Counted from the first letter of the stretch, positions 44,259 to 53,701 are shown. The stretch is 64,000 bases of DNA from Saccharospirillum sp043196875 (GCF_043196875.1 NZ_JBEBMX010000004.1:186001-250000); one strand, 5' to 3'. Notes: generated by a model from the letters alone, not told the origin. Program-made: numbers and translations.

Positions 44259-44624
44259 TTAACGAATGACGGATGAGTGGGCGGGCGGTGCGCGAATGGA
44301 ATAATGGGAGAGAATTGTGCTGTCGTAGAAAACGACTGGCGTTTGCTCAGCGACGACAACCCTCTGCTTCGGAGGCGCCATCACAACAACGCTGGCGGTA
44401 TCCATTTGTTTCAGCAGGCAGTCGCAACCATCGTCGACCGAGGGTGCTTCGTCCGATCCCAGGTCCACTTGTACCCAATGCACACCCTGACTGGAACAAA
44501 TAACCATCCAGACAGTAGGCGTCATGGTCGCTGCATTGAGCAGTGGAATATGAATATAGAACAGCCAGCAGATAAGCATCAGCTGTAAGCGGGGCTTGGT
44601 TATTTTTAGTCTGGCCGGCCGCAT
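44259..44624 (-). CDS. small DUF2946-like protein
   Basis: 121 residues. One hydrophobic segment near 15-33 (LMLICWLFYIHIPLLNAATM), then a soluble stretch with ICSSQGVHWVQVDLGSDEAPS and a CDCL cysteine pair. The layout of a conserved Cys-x-Gly-Trp-like segment and a later CxC resembles DUF2946, a family found beside copper and PepSY genes. I cannot confirm this by alignment. Divides from the PepSY gene by 46 bp on the same strand. Confidence 0.6.
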   Translation of the reverse strand: MRPARLKITKPRLQLMLICWLFYIHIPLLNAATMTPTVWMVICSSQGVHWVQVDLGSDEAPSVDDGCDCLLKQMDTASVVVMAPPKQRVVVAEQTPVVFYDSTILSHYSIRAPPAHSSVIR

Positions 44625-44725
44625 GGCGTTCTATTCAGGCAAGGAATCCGTTGGCAATATGACACAAGTTGTCAGCCAATAGAATTCGTAAATTCAGGCA
44701 TCTGAATAATGCAATTTTCGGCCAT

Positions 44726-45859
44726 TCAGGATTGTTCGGCCGGAACCGTTCCCGCTGCTATTTCAATACGGTTGCGGCCGGCTGCCTTGGCGCGATAAAG
44801 CAGTTGATCGGCGCGCACCAGGGCATCGCTTAAATCTTCTTCCGGCTGAAAATCGGTGACGCCAAAACTGATGGTCACCTGGCGCTCAGACTCCATAAAA
44901 CGCTGCTGCGGCATGGCCTGATGCAGGCGCTGTAAAATCATCTGCGCCTGTGCCAGCGTTGTACTGGCAAAGACAATGACAAATTCCTCGCCACCCCAGC
45001 GACACACCAGATCTTCTTCGCGCACCTGCTCCAGCAAAAAAGCCGCCACACCACGCAGGACGTCGTCGCCGACCTCATGACCGAGCTCATCGTTGATCGG
45101 TTTGAAGTTATCGATGTCGCCCAAGGCGATCACACTGCTGGCACCGGTGCGTCGTGCCTGGGCGCGCCACGGATGCAGAAATTCACGCAGGTAACGACGG
45201 TTGTAGAGTTGCGTCAGTTCATCGCGCGTGGCCAATTCGACCAGATCACGACGCTGGCGTTCGAAATGACGCCGCACCAAAACCACCGACATGATCAAAG
45301 GCGCGGCCGCTAACAGCACATTGGCACTGTAGAGAAATTTCGCCCAGAGCAGCAGTTCGCCGTCATAGCGCTGCCCGGGAAACGCCAGGTTCAAACCCAA
45401 AAATAAACCAATGCAGGCCAGACCGGTCAGGCTCGCCCAGCGCACCTCCAGCCGGGAGTTAATGACCGCCAGACAGGTGGTTGGCCACAGATAAAACTGG
45501 AAACCAAATTCCAGGCCCAAAAAATAGACCGCTGCAATTGAGTATCCACAGAGTTCGGTGCAAACCAGTATCACCGCCAGCAGATGTTCACCCTGCCGAT
45601 TGGCAACAATAGCCAGAATCCAGAGCGACATGCTGAGGAGACTGAACAGCACCATCGGCGTTACCTGGTAATGGTGATACAAGACCACCAAAAACACATG
45701 CGCCAACAATGAAAACAGACTGGAGATTTGAATGGCTAGGAATTCCAGATATTGATCTTTGGCAACCCGTGTCGGTTTTCGCAGCGAGAACAATCGACGC
45801 CATCGATTGTTTGAAGGAGAGGCATCCATGAGTGAGTGACGGTCCAGGTTGTCAGGCAT
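44726..45859 (-). CDS. membrane-bound GGDEF diguanylate cyclase
   Basis: 377 residues. Five to six N-terminal membrane helices (about 40-195), then a GGDEF domain with the active-site motif as GGEEF at 289-293 (CRWGGEEFVIVF). An inhibitory I-site RxxD (R280, D283) sits five residues before, so product feedback is likely. It should make c-di-GMP from two GTP. Start uncertain between 45859 and 45829, as neither has a ribosome site. Confidence 0.9.
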   Translation of the reverse strand: MPDNLDRHSLMDASPSNNRWRRLFSLRKPTRVAKDQYLEFLAIQISSLFSLLAHVFLVVLYHHYQVTPMVLFSLLSMSLWILAIVANRQGEHLLAVILVCTELCGYSIAAVYFLGLEFGFQFYLWPTTCLAVINSRLEVRWASLTGLACIGLFLGLNLAFPGQRYDGELLLWAKFLYSANVLLAAAPLIMSVVLVRRHFERQRRDLVELATRDELTQLYNRRYLREFLHPWRAQARRTGASSVIALGDIDNFKPINDELGHEVGDDVLRGVAAFLLEQVREEDLVCRWGGEEFVIVFASTTLAQAQMILQRLHQAMPQQRFMESERQVTISFGVTDFQPEEDLSDALVRADQLLYRAKAAGRNRIEIAAGTVPAEQS

Positions 45860-46007
45860 TAAAGAGCATCAGTATAGCAAGGCTCAATGGCCGCGCCCGG
45901 CGGAAAACAGGGCGGCAATGGGCCTTAGTCAGGGTATCAAAAATGCTGGCAACGGTTTCAGTCAACACCTAGAGTTAAGCCTCCGTTTTTCACAGGAGTG
46001 AAGCCTT

Positions 46008-46976
46008 ATGCAAGGCTGGGCCATCGACGTGCAAAACCTGCATAAACACTTCGGTTCCACCCAAGCGGTAACAGGACTCAACCTGAAGGTGCGGCGCGGC
46101 AGTGTCTATGGTCTGCTCGGCCCCAACGGAGCTGGCAAGACCACCACAGTGCGCATGCTGGCAACGCTGCTACAACCAGACGACGGCCAGGCCCAGGTAC
46201 TCGGTCTAGATCTTGTAAAGGATGCTCAGGCGATCCGCCAGCGCATCAGCCTGACCGGCCAATTCGCGTCGGTCGATGAAGATCTCAGCGGCCGCGAAAA
46301 TCTGCGTTTGCTGGCCCGTCTGCTGGGCTTTAAAGGTCAGGCCGGACGCGCGCGCAGCGATACACTGCTGGCCAGTTTCGACCTGCTTGAGGCCGCCGAC
46401 AAAGAAGTAAAGCATTATTCCGGTGGCATGCGCCGCCGGCTCGATATCGCCGCCTCGCTCATCGTGCCACCGGATTTGCTGTTTCTGGATGAACCCACCA
46501 CCGGACTCGACCCGCGCTCACGCAATCAGGTGTGGGACATCGTGCGAGCCCTGGCCGCTGCCGGCACCACCGTCTTGCTGACCACTCAATATCTGGAAGA
46601 AGCCGATCAACTGGCCGAGCGCATCGCGGTCATCGACCACGGCCGGGTGATTGCTGAAGGCACCAGCAGCGAGCTGAAACAGAAGGTCGGTTCGGGCGTT
46701 TTACGCCTGCGCCTTGCCGATGCCTCGCAACGACCCGCGGCCGGCGACTGGCTCAGCCAGCAATTGCAGGCCAGCGTCAGCTTCGATACCGAACCTGCGT
46801 CGCTGAGCGTGCCCTGCGCCGACCCAGCTCTGGCCAGCAAAACCCTGCAGGGATTGACCGATAACGGCTTTGCCCTGGCGAGTTTCGGTTTAGGCCAACC
46901 CAGCCTGGATGAGGTATTCCTGGCGCTGACCGGCCAGCCATCGGACCTTGAGACCCGCGAGGACCTGCCCGCATGA
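46008..46976 (+). CDS. DrrA-type ABC exporter ATPase
   Basis: 322 residues. Walker A GPNGAGKTT near 39-47, signature YSGGMRRRLDIAASL, Walker B LLFLDEPTTGLDP, and the C-terminal daunorubicin-resistance-type domain (about 220-315). It powers export of a hydrophobic compound or drug. AGGAG is nine bases before ATG. The next gene, a permease, starts inside its stop (ATGA). Confidence 0.93.
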   Translation: MQGWAIDVQNLHKHFGSTQAVTGLNLKVRRGSVYGLLGPNGAGKTTTVRMLATLLQPDDGQAQVLGLDLVKDAQAIRQRISLTGQFASVDEDLSGRENLRLLARLLGFKGQAGRARSDTLLASFDLLEAADKEVKHYSGGMRRRLDIAASLIVPPDLLFLDEPTTGLDPRSRNQVWDIVRALAAAGTTVLLTTQYLEEADQLAERIAVIDHGRVIAEGTSSELKQKVGSGVLRLRLADASQRPAAGDWLSQQLQASVSFDTEPASLSVPCADPALASKTLQGLTDNGFALASFGLGQPSLDEVFLALTGQPSDLETREDLPA

Positions 46977-47824
46977 CCGAGCAACTGCGCAGCACCGATT
47001 TCGATAACCAAACCGCCAAAGCGCCAACCGATCTGCATGCCCTGATGCAGCAACAAGCACCTGAGCTGCCCGGCACGCTGTCGAACCTGGCCACCTTCGC
47101 CTGGCGCGCCCTGCTGAAAATCAAACACGTGCCGGAACAGCTGTTCGATGTGCTGATCACGCCGATCATGTTCACGGTGATGTTCACCTTCCTGTTCGGT
47201 GGTGCTCTGGCGGGCTCGCCACAGGAATATCTGGTGTTTCTGCTGCCCGGCATCCTGGCGCAGACGGTGGTGTTCACCACCATCTATACCGGCGTGACGC
47301 TGAACACCGACATCAGCAAGGGCATCTACGACCGCTTCAAATCGATGCCGATCTGGCGGGCGTCGCCACTGGTCGGCGCCATGGCCGGCGATGTGATTCG
47401 TTATACCGGTTCTTCGGTGATCGTGTTCATTATCGGCATGCTGTTGGGCTATCGCCCGGGAGGTGGGTTTTTCGCGGTGGTGTTGGCCATCGTGCTGTTA
47501 AATCTGTTCGCCTTTGGCATTGGCTGGGTGTTTACCACCATCGGCCTGCTGTTGCGCACGCCCGGCGCAGTGATGACGCTGAGCTGGACGGTGCTGATGC
47601 CGGTGACCTTCGCCTCCAACATCTTTGTCGACCCAGCCACCATGCCCGCCTGGCTGCAAGCAGCCATCGGCGTGAACCCGGTCGCGCATCTGGTGACGGC
47701 GCTGCGCGATATTCTCGCCGGTCAGCCCAGCCTGGCCGGCATTGCGCTGTCGCTGCTGGCGCCGGCGGTGTTAACAGCCATCTTCGGGCCGCTGACCATG
47801 ATGCTGTACCGGCGCCAGCGCTGA
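46973..47824 (+). CDS. DrrB-type ABC exporter permease
   Basis: 283 residues of the ABC-2 family with about six membrane helices. The region from TPIMFTVMFTFLFGGAL through YLVFLLPGILAQTVVF to GIYDRFKSMPIWRASPLVGAM is typical of DrrB. It forms the membrane part with the preceding ATPase. Substrate unknown. Ends convergently, 6 bp from the esterase stop. Confidence 0.92.
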   Translation: MTEQLRSTDFDNQTAKAPTDLHALMQQQAPELPGTLSNLATFAWRALLKIKHVPEQLFDVLITPIMFTVMFTFLFGGALAGSPQEYLVFLLPGILAQTVVFTTIYTGVTLNTDISKGIYDRFKSMPIWRASPLVGAMAGDVIRYTGSSVIVFIIGMLLGYRPGGGFFAVVLAIVLLNLFAFGIGWVFTTIGLLLRTPGAVMTLSWTVLMPVTFASNIFVDPATMPAWLQAAIGVNPVAHLVTALRDILAGQPSLAGIALSLLAPAVLTAIFGPLTMMLYRRQR

Positions 47825-47830
47825 GCGGAT

Positions 47831-48499
47831 TCAGTCCAGCGGCGCGGTCAGCCGCTGGCGCAACCAGGCGGCGATATCGCGAATCTCCGCCATATCGACA
47901 GAGTGCTCCATCGGGTAGGTGTGGTAATCCACCGAGTAACCTCGCGACTTGAGCGTATCCACCGCTCTGTTGCCCAGCGTTTGCGGCACCACCGGATCGA
48001 ACATGCCGTGACAGGCGAGCACCGAAATAGCTTTGTTAGCATCGCTGCTGCGATTGGTTTCAGCCGTCGCAAAGTAGGTCGACAGCGCCATCAGCCCGCC
48101 CAACGGCTCGGGGTGACGCAGCGCCGCCTCATAGGCCACGGCGCCACCTTGAGAAAAACCGGCGATGATAATGCGCCGGCTGTCGATGCCGCGTTCACGT
48201 TCACGGGCGATAAAAGCATCGACGGCGTCGGCCGAAGCTTCCAACTGCGCAGTGTCGATGGTGCGGTCGATGTCGATGGCAGTGATGTCATACCAGGCCG
48301 GCATACGCATGCCACCGTTAACGGTGACCGGAATAGACGGCGCGTGCGGGAAGATAAAACGCACCGCCAGATCGTCCAGCTGGAGTTCGGGCACGATGGC
48401 TTCGAAATCGTGGCCGTCGGCGCCCAGGCCATGCAGCCAGATGATTGTGGCGGTCGGTTCCGGATGGGTTTGCAATTCGACGGCAGGTAACAGTGCCAT
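47831..48499 (-). CDS. carboxylesterase/phospholipase family (EstB-like) alpha/beta hydrolase
   Basis: 222 residues. Oxyanion-hole motif LHGLGADGHDF at 23-32, nucleophile S116 in GFSQGG, D168 (GMFDPVVP), H199 (YPMEHSVDM). This is the acyl-protein thioesterase/EstB family, which hydrolyses short-chain carboxyl esters. No signal peptide, so cytoplasmic. Divergent from the dienelactone hydrolase-like gene. Confidence 0.92.
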   Translation of the reverse strand: MALLPAVELQTHPEPTATIIWLHGLGADGHDFEAIVPELQLDDLAVRFIFPHAPSIPVTVNGGMRMPAWYDITAIDIDRTIDTAQLEASADAVDAFIARERERGIDSRRIIIAGFSQGGAVAYEAALRHPEPLGGLMALSTYFATAETNRSSDANKAISVLACHGMFDPVVPQTLGNRAVDTLKSRGYSVDYHTYPMEHSVDMAEIRDIAAWLRQRLTAPLD

Positions 48500-48622
48500 G
48501 TTCTACCTTCATAGTTCAGACTGTGTACCGGAGTATAAAGACTGCCGCTGTTCGCGCCGAGTCTGATCTGGCTATCGCGATGGCACGTACTGTTTCAACC
48601 ACTTCATCCCGAGGAGAAGTTC

Positions 48623-49387
48623 ATGAAACCGCTGCAGTTAATCTTTGCCGTCTTTACCCTGTCGCTGGCCGTTGTGCTCAGCGCCCGCGCCGACATCACC
48701 GGCACCGACTACGACTACACCATCAACGGCACCGCCTACCAGGGTTATGTTGCCCACAACAGCAATCTGGATGAAAGCCGGGGCACCGTGCTGATTATTC
48801 ACGACTGGGATGGTCTGACCGATTACGAAAAACGCCGCGCCGAGATGCTCGCCAGCCTGGGCTACACCGCCTTCGCCATCGACGTCTTTGGCCGCGACAA
48901 CCGCCCCACCTCCATGCAGGAAAACCAGCAGCGCACCGGTGAAATGTACGCTGACCGCGCCGCTTTTCAGCGTCGTTTAACGGCGGCTCTGGATGCAGTG
49001 GATGACATTCCCGGCGGTACCGATAACGTCGTCGTCATCGGCTACTGTTTCGGCGGTGCGGGCGTATTGGAACTGGCGCGTACCGGAGCTGAGACCGAAG
49101 GTTTTGTCTCCTTCCATGGCGGCCTTGGCCTGCCTGAAGGCCAGGATTACGACGACGTTAGCGCCCCGGTATTGATTCAACACGGTTCCGCCGACCCGGT
49201 TTCCGGCATGAGCGATGTCGCCGCCCTGCTCGACGCGCTGCAAGCAGCCGGTGTTGAACACAACGCCCAGATTCACGGCGGCGCACGCCATGCCTTTACC
49301 GTTTATGGCAGCGGCGATTACGACCTCGATGCCGACCGCGCTTCCTGGCAGGCGTTAACGGCGTTTTTGGAAGAGCGCCTCAACTAA
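48623..49387 (+). CDS. exported dienelactone hydrolase family protein
   Basis: 254 residues with a signal peptide (about 1-23, SLAVVLSARA). Triad: C142 (GYCFGG, Cys in place of Ser as in dienelactone hydrolase), D191 (GSADPVSG) and H223 (GARHAFT). Exported members of the family are common but substrates are unknown. GAGGAG six bases before ATG. Likely monocistronic or with the next small gene. Confidence 0.9.
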   Translation: MKPLQLIFAVFTLSLAVVLSARADITGTDYDYTINGTAYQGYVAHNSNLDESRGTVLIIHDWDGLTDYEKRRAEMLASLGYTAFAIDVFGRDNRPTSMQENQQRTGEMYADRAAFQRRLTAALDAVDDIPGGTDNVVVIGYCFGGAGVLELARTGAETEGFVSFHGGLGLPEGQDYDDVSAPVLIQHGSADPVSGMSDVAALLDALQAAGVEHNAQIHGGARHAFTVYGSGDYDLDADRASWQALTAFLEERLN

Positions 49388-49416
49388 CCCCTTGAAGCTA
49401 CAACGACTGTAGCCTT

Positions 49417-49455
49417 CATGCTGGCATTCCAACCCACCTCCGGAATGCCAGCATG
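49417..49455 (+). promoter_or_regulatory. 14-bp perfect inverted repeat spanning the DUF3703 start codon
   Basis: CATGCTGGCATTCC (49417-49430) and its exact complement GGAATGCCAGCATG (49442-49455) enclose an 11-nt loop. The ATG at 49453 is in the right arm, so in mRNA the start codon would be hidden in a very stable hairpin. It could also be a bidirectional stop signal for the hydrolase gene, though no T run follows. Confidence 0.7.
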
Positions 49456-49788
49456 CCCCTCACACCGCGCCGCCAGGCTTTTCTCGACGCCATGAACAAG
49501 GCCCGCTTCGCCTATCAAAACGGCGATCTGGACGAAGCTTTCTATCAACTGGAAAACGCTCATGTACTGGGGCAGACCCGAACCGGCGAGCACACTCTGA
49601 GTCACTGGTGGATGTTGAAGATCGGCTGGTGCCGCAGCGATACCCGCGAAGTATGCGGACAACTCACACGCATCCTGGCATCCCTGCTGTTCAGCCGGCT
49701 GTGGGTGCCGACCGGTAACACAGGCGGTGCCAATGTCCCGGCCGTTAAACCGATGCCAATCCGGGAAGAACTGCGGCGCTATTTTTAA
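49453..49788 (+). CDS. DUF3703 family protein
   Basis: 111 residues. Contains the DUF3703 features: helix with RFAYQNGDLDEAFYQLENAHVLGQ, the HWWMLKIGWCRSDTREVCGQL stretch, and the conserved end WVPTGNTGGANVPAVKPMPI. The function of the family is unknown. No Shine-Dalgarno is visible before ATG 49453; the start codon lies in a perfect hairpin. A later ATG at 49492 would lose part of the domain. Confidence 0.85.
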   Translation: MPLTPRRQAFLDAMNKARFAYQNGDLDEAFYQLENAHVLGQTRTGEHTLSHWWMLKIGWCRSDTREVCGQLTRILASLLFSRLWVPTGNTGGANVPAVKPMPIREELRRYF

Positions 49789-49794
49789 CCGGAA

Positions 49795-50949
49795 TCAGGC
49801 GCCAAAGACGTGCGGATTCACCAGATTGTGTTGGCCGACATTCAAAATATCCCGCTCACCACAAAGCGCCATCGAGATATCCAATTCCCTGTGCAGAATG
49901 TTCAGCACATCGGTGACGCCCTGTTCACCCGCCGCACCCAAGCCGTACAAAAACGCCCGGCCGATGTAGGTGCTTTGTGCACCCAGAGCGATGGCTTTTA
50001 AGATCTGCTGGCCGCTGCGAATGCCGCCATCGAAATGCACTTCGATGTCGTTGCCGACCGCATCGAGAATCGCCGGTAAGGCTTCGATGCTCGACGGCGC
50101 ACCGTCCAATTGCCGACCGCCGTGGTTCGACACAATGATCGCATCGGCACCGGTTTTGACGGCTGACCTGGCATCCTCCGGATCCATAATGCCTTTCAGA
50201 ATCACCGGGCCGCCCCAGCGTTCTTTGATCCAGGCGATATCATCCCAGGACAGCTTCGGATCGAACTGTTTCGCCGTCCATTCTGACAAGGATGACAAAT
50301 CCTCCACGCCGGTAACATGGCCGACGATATTGCCGAAGCCATGGCGTTTGGTGCCCAACATCCGCAAACCCCAGGCTGGTTTACTCATCAATTGCAGGAT
50401 TGAATTGAGCGTGAATTTCGGCGGCGCCGACAGACCATTGCGCAGGTCTTTATGACGCTGGCCGAGAATCTGCAGATCGAGCGTAATCACCAACGCCGAA
50501 CAACCCGCAGCTTTAGCGCGGTCGATTAACCGGCCGATAAAGTCGCGATCGCGCATCACATACAACTGAAACCAGAACGGCTTTTCAGTATGGGCGGCGA
50601 TGTCTTCAATGGAGCAGATGCTCATCGTCGACAGCGTAAAAGGCACACCGAATTTTTCGGCCGCTTTGGCGGCTTTAATTTCGCCATCGGCCCATTGCAT
50701 ACCGGTTAACCCGGTCGGCGCCAGCGCCACCGGCATGGCGACCTTCTGGCCGATCATGGTGGTTGCAGTGGAGCGGTTGGTCATATCGACGGCGACGCGC
50801 TGGCGGAATTTCAGTTTATTAAAATCCATCTCATTGGCGCGGTAGGTCGATTCGGTCCAGGAGCCAGAATCGGCGTAGTCGTAGAACATACGCGGTACGC
50901 GGCGGCGGGCGAGTTGCTGGTAATCGTGAATATCGCAGGGCTTGGCCAT
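49795..50949 (-). CDS. lldD: FMN-dependent alpha-hydroxy-acid (L-lactate) dehydrogenase
   Basis: 384 residues from ATG 50949; the open frame extends to 50982. (Beta/alpha)8 FMN enzyme: N-terminal YYDYADSGSWTE-like segment (MFYDYADSGS), LAPTGLTGMQW, and the active-site SNHGGRQLDGAPS with the catalytic His. It oxidises L-lactate to pyruvate or another 2-hydroxy acid. No lldP permease or lldR regulator is adjacent, so the substrate is uncertain. Convergent with the DUF3703 gene. Confidence 0.88.
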   Translation of the reverse strand: MAKPCDIHDYQQLARRRVPRMFYDYADSGSWTESTYRANEMDFNKLKFRQRVAVDMTNRSTATTMIGQKVAMPVALAPTGLTGMQWADGEIKAAKAAEKFGVPFTLSTMSICSIEDIAAHTEKPFWFQLYVMRDRDFIGRLIDRAKAAGCSALVITLDLQILGQRHKDLRNGLSAPPKFTLNSILQLMSKPAWGLRMLGTKRHGFGNIVGHVTGVEDLSSLSEWTAKQFDPKLSWDDIAWIKERWGGPVILKGIMDPEDARSAVKTGADAIIVSNHGGRQLDGAPSSIEALPAILDAVGNDIEVHFDGGIRSGQQILKAIALGAQSTYIGRAFLYGLGAAGEQGVTDVLNILHRELDISMALCGERDILNVGQHNLVNPHVFGA

Positions 50950-51089
50950 CGGAAGTCTCGAACTGAAAAACAATCGACGCACTCTAGTAGCGGCGCTACC
51001 GGCCTGTCCATAGACCTTTGTATCTACCTTGCCTGTCTATTGATGATCGTCAATGATGTCGACCTTGTGACTGCAGATTTGAAGTTCCC

Positions 51090-51860
51090 ATGCCGCTTTA
51101 TCGTTTGTTAACCCTGTTACTTTGTCCATTACTTGGGCTAGCCGCCCAACCGCTGTGGGCCGATACCGTGACCGCCGCCGTCGCCGCCAATTTCACCCGG
51201 CCGATGCAGGCCCTGGCCGATCGCTTTGAAGCCGACACCGGCCATCAACTGCGGCTGTCCTTCGGTTCTTCCAGCCAACTCTTTGCCCAGATTCAAAACG
51301 GCGCGCCCTTTGATGTGTTTTTGTCGGCCGACCAGGCCAAGCCGCAAGCCTTGATCGATGCTGGCGATGCACTCGCGGGTTCAGACTTTACCTACGCCGT
51401 CGGCACGCTGGCGTTATGGTCGGCCACGCCAGACCGTTTCAGTAACGGCGAAGCGCTGTTGCGCAGCGGCGACTTCAATCGCCTGGCCATCGCCAATCCA
51501 CGATTGGCGCCCTATGGCGCAGCGGCAATGGAAGTATTGGAGCGGCTGGGCCTGAACGAACAACTCGCCGATCAATTGGTGCTGGGACAAAACATTGCCC
51601 AGACGCATCAGTTTGTTGCCACCGGCAATGCGGAATTGGGATTGGTGGCGCTGTCGCAGTTGGTCAATCATCGCAAGGTGCCGACCGGCACCACCTGGAT
51701 TATCCCCAACAACTATTACCACCCCATCCGCCAGGATGCGGTCTTGCTCAGTCGAGCCGAAGATAACGCCGCCGCCCTGGCGCTGTTGGATTATCTGCGC
51801 AGCGATACCACTCAGGCATTGATTGAAACGTATGGTTATCACATCGAGGTGCCAGGGTGA
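51090..51860 (+). CDS. modA: molybdate-binding protein ModA
   Basis: 256 residues with a signal peptide (about 1-24, ending QPLWA). ModA signature: TVTAAVAANFTRPMQALADRFEADTG, SFGSSSQLFAQIQNGAPFDVFLSAD. These give the oxyanion contacts. It collects molybdate in the periplasm for ModBC. First of a coupled modABC operon. Start codon choice has no strong ribosome site. Confidence 0.95.
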   Translation: MPLYRLLTLLLCPLLGLAAQPLWADTVTAAVAANFTRPMQALADRFEADTGHQLRLSFGSSSQLFAQIQNGAPFDVFLSADQAKPQALIDAGDALAGSDFTYAVGTLALWSATPDRFSNGEALLRSGDFNRLAIANPRLAPYGAAAMEVLERLGLNEQLADQLVLGQNIAQTHQFVATGNAELGLVALSQLVNHRKVPTGTTWIIPNNYYHPIRQDAVLLSRAEDNAAALALLDYLRSDTTQALIETYGYHIEVPG

Positions 51861-52549
51861 CACTGAGCAGCGCCGACTGGAACGCCCTCTGGCTGACGCT
51901 GCGTCTGGCCAGCGTCTCAACCCTGGTGCTATTGGTACTGGGGACGCCCTTGGCCTGGTGGCTGGCGCGCACCCGCTGCTGGCTGAAAGGACCGATCGCT
52001 GCTTTGGTTGCCTTGCCTTTGGTGTTACCGCCCTCGGTGCTGGGTTTTTATCTGCTGATTTCACTGGGCCCGAACGGACCCATCGGACAACTGACTCAGG
52101 CGTTGGGCATTGGCTTGCTGCCGTTCACCTTCACAGGCCTCGTCGTCGGTTCGGTGCTCTACTCTTTGCCCTTTGTAGTTCAACCGATTCAGAACACTTT
52201 CCAAGCCATCGGCGATCGCCCGCTGGAAGCGGCCGCCACCTTGCGCGCCGGGCCCTGGGACCGGTTCTGGACAGTAGCGGTGCCGCTGGCCCGGCCGGGT
52301 TTTATCAGCGCTACCGTACTCGGCTTTGCGCATACCGTTGGCGAGTTCGGTGTGGTGTTGATGATTGGCGGCAATATTCCGGATGAAACCCGCGTCGCCT
52401 CGGTGCAGATCTACGACCATGTAGAAGCCTTGGCTTACGATCAGGCCCATACACTGGCCGCCGTCTTGGTGGTGTTTTCCTTCGCCGCGCTGGCGGCGCT
52501 CTACACCTTGCAACGGCGCAGCACTCATCTGAATTGGGGGCGCTCATGA
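51857..52549 (+). CDS. modB: molybdate ABC permease ModB
   Basis: 230 residues with five to six membrane helices. The permease loop EAAATLRAGPWDRFWTVAVPLARPG and the following HTVGEFGVVLMIGGNIPDETRVASVQIYDHVEA are diagnostic for ModB. Overlaps modA by four bases and modC by four bases. Confidence 0.95.
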   Translation: MTLSSADWNALWLTLRLASVSTLVLLVLGTPLAWWLARTRCWLKGPIAALVALPLVLPPSVLGFYLLISLGPNGPIGQLTQALGIGLLPFTFTGLVVGSVLYSLPFVVQPIQNTFQAIGDRPLEAAATLRAGPWDRFWTVAVPLARPGFISATVLGFAHTVGEFGVVLMIGGNIPDETRVASVQIYDHVEALAYDQAHTLAAVLVVFSFAALAALYTLQRRSTHLNWGRS

Positions 52550-53619
52550 GCGAGCCGCTGCAACTGCGTTTTCAACATCGCTACCCGGGCTTCGCGCTGG
52601 ACGTCGATCTGAAGCTGCCGGGCAATGGCATCACTGCACTATTTGGTGCATCTGGTTGCGGTAAGACAACTCTATTGCGCTGCATTGCCGGTCTGGAAAA
52701 AGCTCAGTTGGGCCATTTAACGGTCGCCGGTGAATGCTGGCAGGATGAGCAGAAATTCCTGCCCACTCACCGTCGCCCGCTCGGTTATGTGTTTCAGGAA
52801 TCGAGTCTGTTCGACCATCTGAATGTCGCCGGCAATCTCGATTACGCCGCCAAACGTGCCGATGCCGGTAACACGCCATTATCGCGTGCCGACATCATCG
52901 AACTATTGGGTTTGGACAAACTGCTGCAACGTAAACCCGCCGAGCTTTCCGGTGGCGAACGTCAGCGTGTTGCCATTGCCCGCGCCCTATTGATCAACCC
53001 CAGCCTGCTGCTGATGGACGAGCCCTTGGCCTCGCTCGACACCCAGCGCCGCGCCGAAATTCTGCCCTACCTGGAAAGCCTGCACGACGAACTGGCCTGC
53101 CCGATTCTCTACGTCAGCCACGCCGCCGAAGAAGTCGCCCGCCTGGCCGATCATCTGGTGGTCATGCAGGCGGGGAACGTCAGCGCCAGCGGCCCGCTGA
53201 CCGAACTGCTCAGCCGCGCCGACGACCCACTGCGCTTGGGCGACCAAGGCGGTGTGGTGCTGGAAACCCGCCTCGCTGAACGCGATAACGACTGGGGCCT
53301 GATGCGTCTGGAAAACGGCGCGCTCAGTCTCTGGGTCGGCGATAACGGCAAGGCGCTCGATGCCGCCATACGAGTGCGTATTCTGGCGCGCGACGTCAGC
53401 CTCAGCCTGAGCGAAGCCAGCGATTCGAGCATTCTTAACCGCTTACCGGCGCGCATTATTGAGCTTACCGACAGCGATGACGCCAGCATTACCGTGCAAC
53501 TTCTCGTCGGCAGCCAGACGCTGCTGGCGCGCCTGACACGGCGTTCGGTCGCCCAGCTTAACCTCCAACCCGGCCAGCACGTCTGGGCACAAATCAAGTC
53601 GACGGCGCTGCTGCGCTGA
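52546..53619 (+). CDS. modC: molybdate ABC ATPase ModC
   Basis: 357 residues. Walker A GASGCGKTT near 34-42, signature LSGGERQRVAIARAL, Walker B LLLMDEPLASLD, and a C-terminal TOBE (mop-like) domain at about 290-355 that can bind molybdate and regulate transport. ATG 52546 overlaps the modB stop. No modE regulator is present. Confidence 0.95.
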   Translation: MSEPLQLRFQHRYPGFALDVDLKLPGNGITALFGASGCGKTTLLRCIAGLEKAQLGHLTVAGECWQDEQKFLPTHRRPLGYVFQESSLFDHLNVAGNLDYAAKRADAGNTPLSRADIIELLGLDKLLQRKPAELSGGERQRVAIARALLINPSLLLMDEPLASLDTQRRAEILPYLESLHDELACPILYVSHAAEEVARLADHLVVMQAGNVSASGPLTELLSRADDPLRLGDQGGVVLETRLAERDNDWGLMRLENGALSLWVGDNGKALDAAIRVRILARDVSLSLSEASDSSILNRLPARIIELTDSDDASITVQLLVGSQTLLARLTRRSVAQLNLQPGQHVWAQIKSTALLR

Positions 53620-53663
53620 GCCCCGACCGCTGCTTCTTACAGTGGTTGCGCATAAAATCTTAT

Positions 53664-53701
53664 TATAATACATTTAATTTCAATCGGGCCTTATCGGCCC
53701 G
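53664..53701 (+). promoter_or_regulatory. chvE-operon promoter region with -10 box and hairpin
   Basis: A perfect -10 TATAAT lies at 53664-53669 with only a poor -35 15-17 bp upstream, suggesting activation. The shared octamer ATAATACA covers the -10 here and recurs inverted at 57833-57840 before the dehydratase gene. CGGGCC / GGCCCG (53685-53701) is a small hairpin in the leader. The rest of 53620-53900 shows no gene. Confidence 0.45.

Noticed and set aside
50950..51089. A search for a ModE operator before modA
   Set aside because: Only the short ATTGA/TCAAT inverted repeat is present; it does not fit the ModE consensus.
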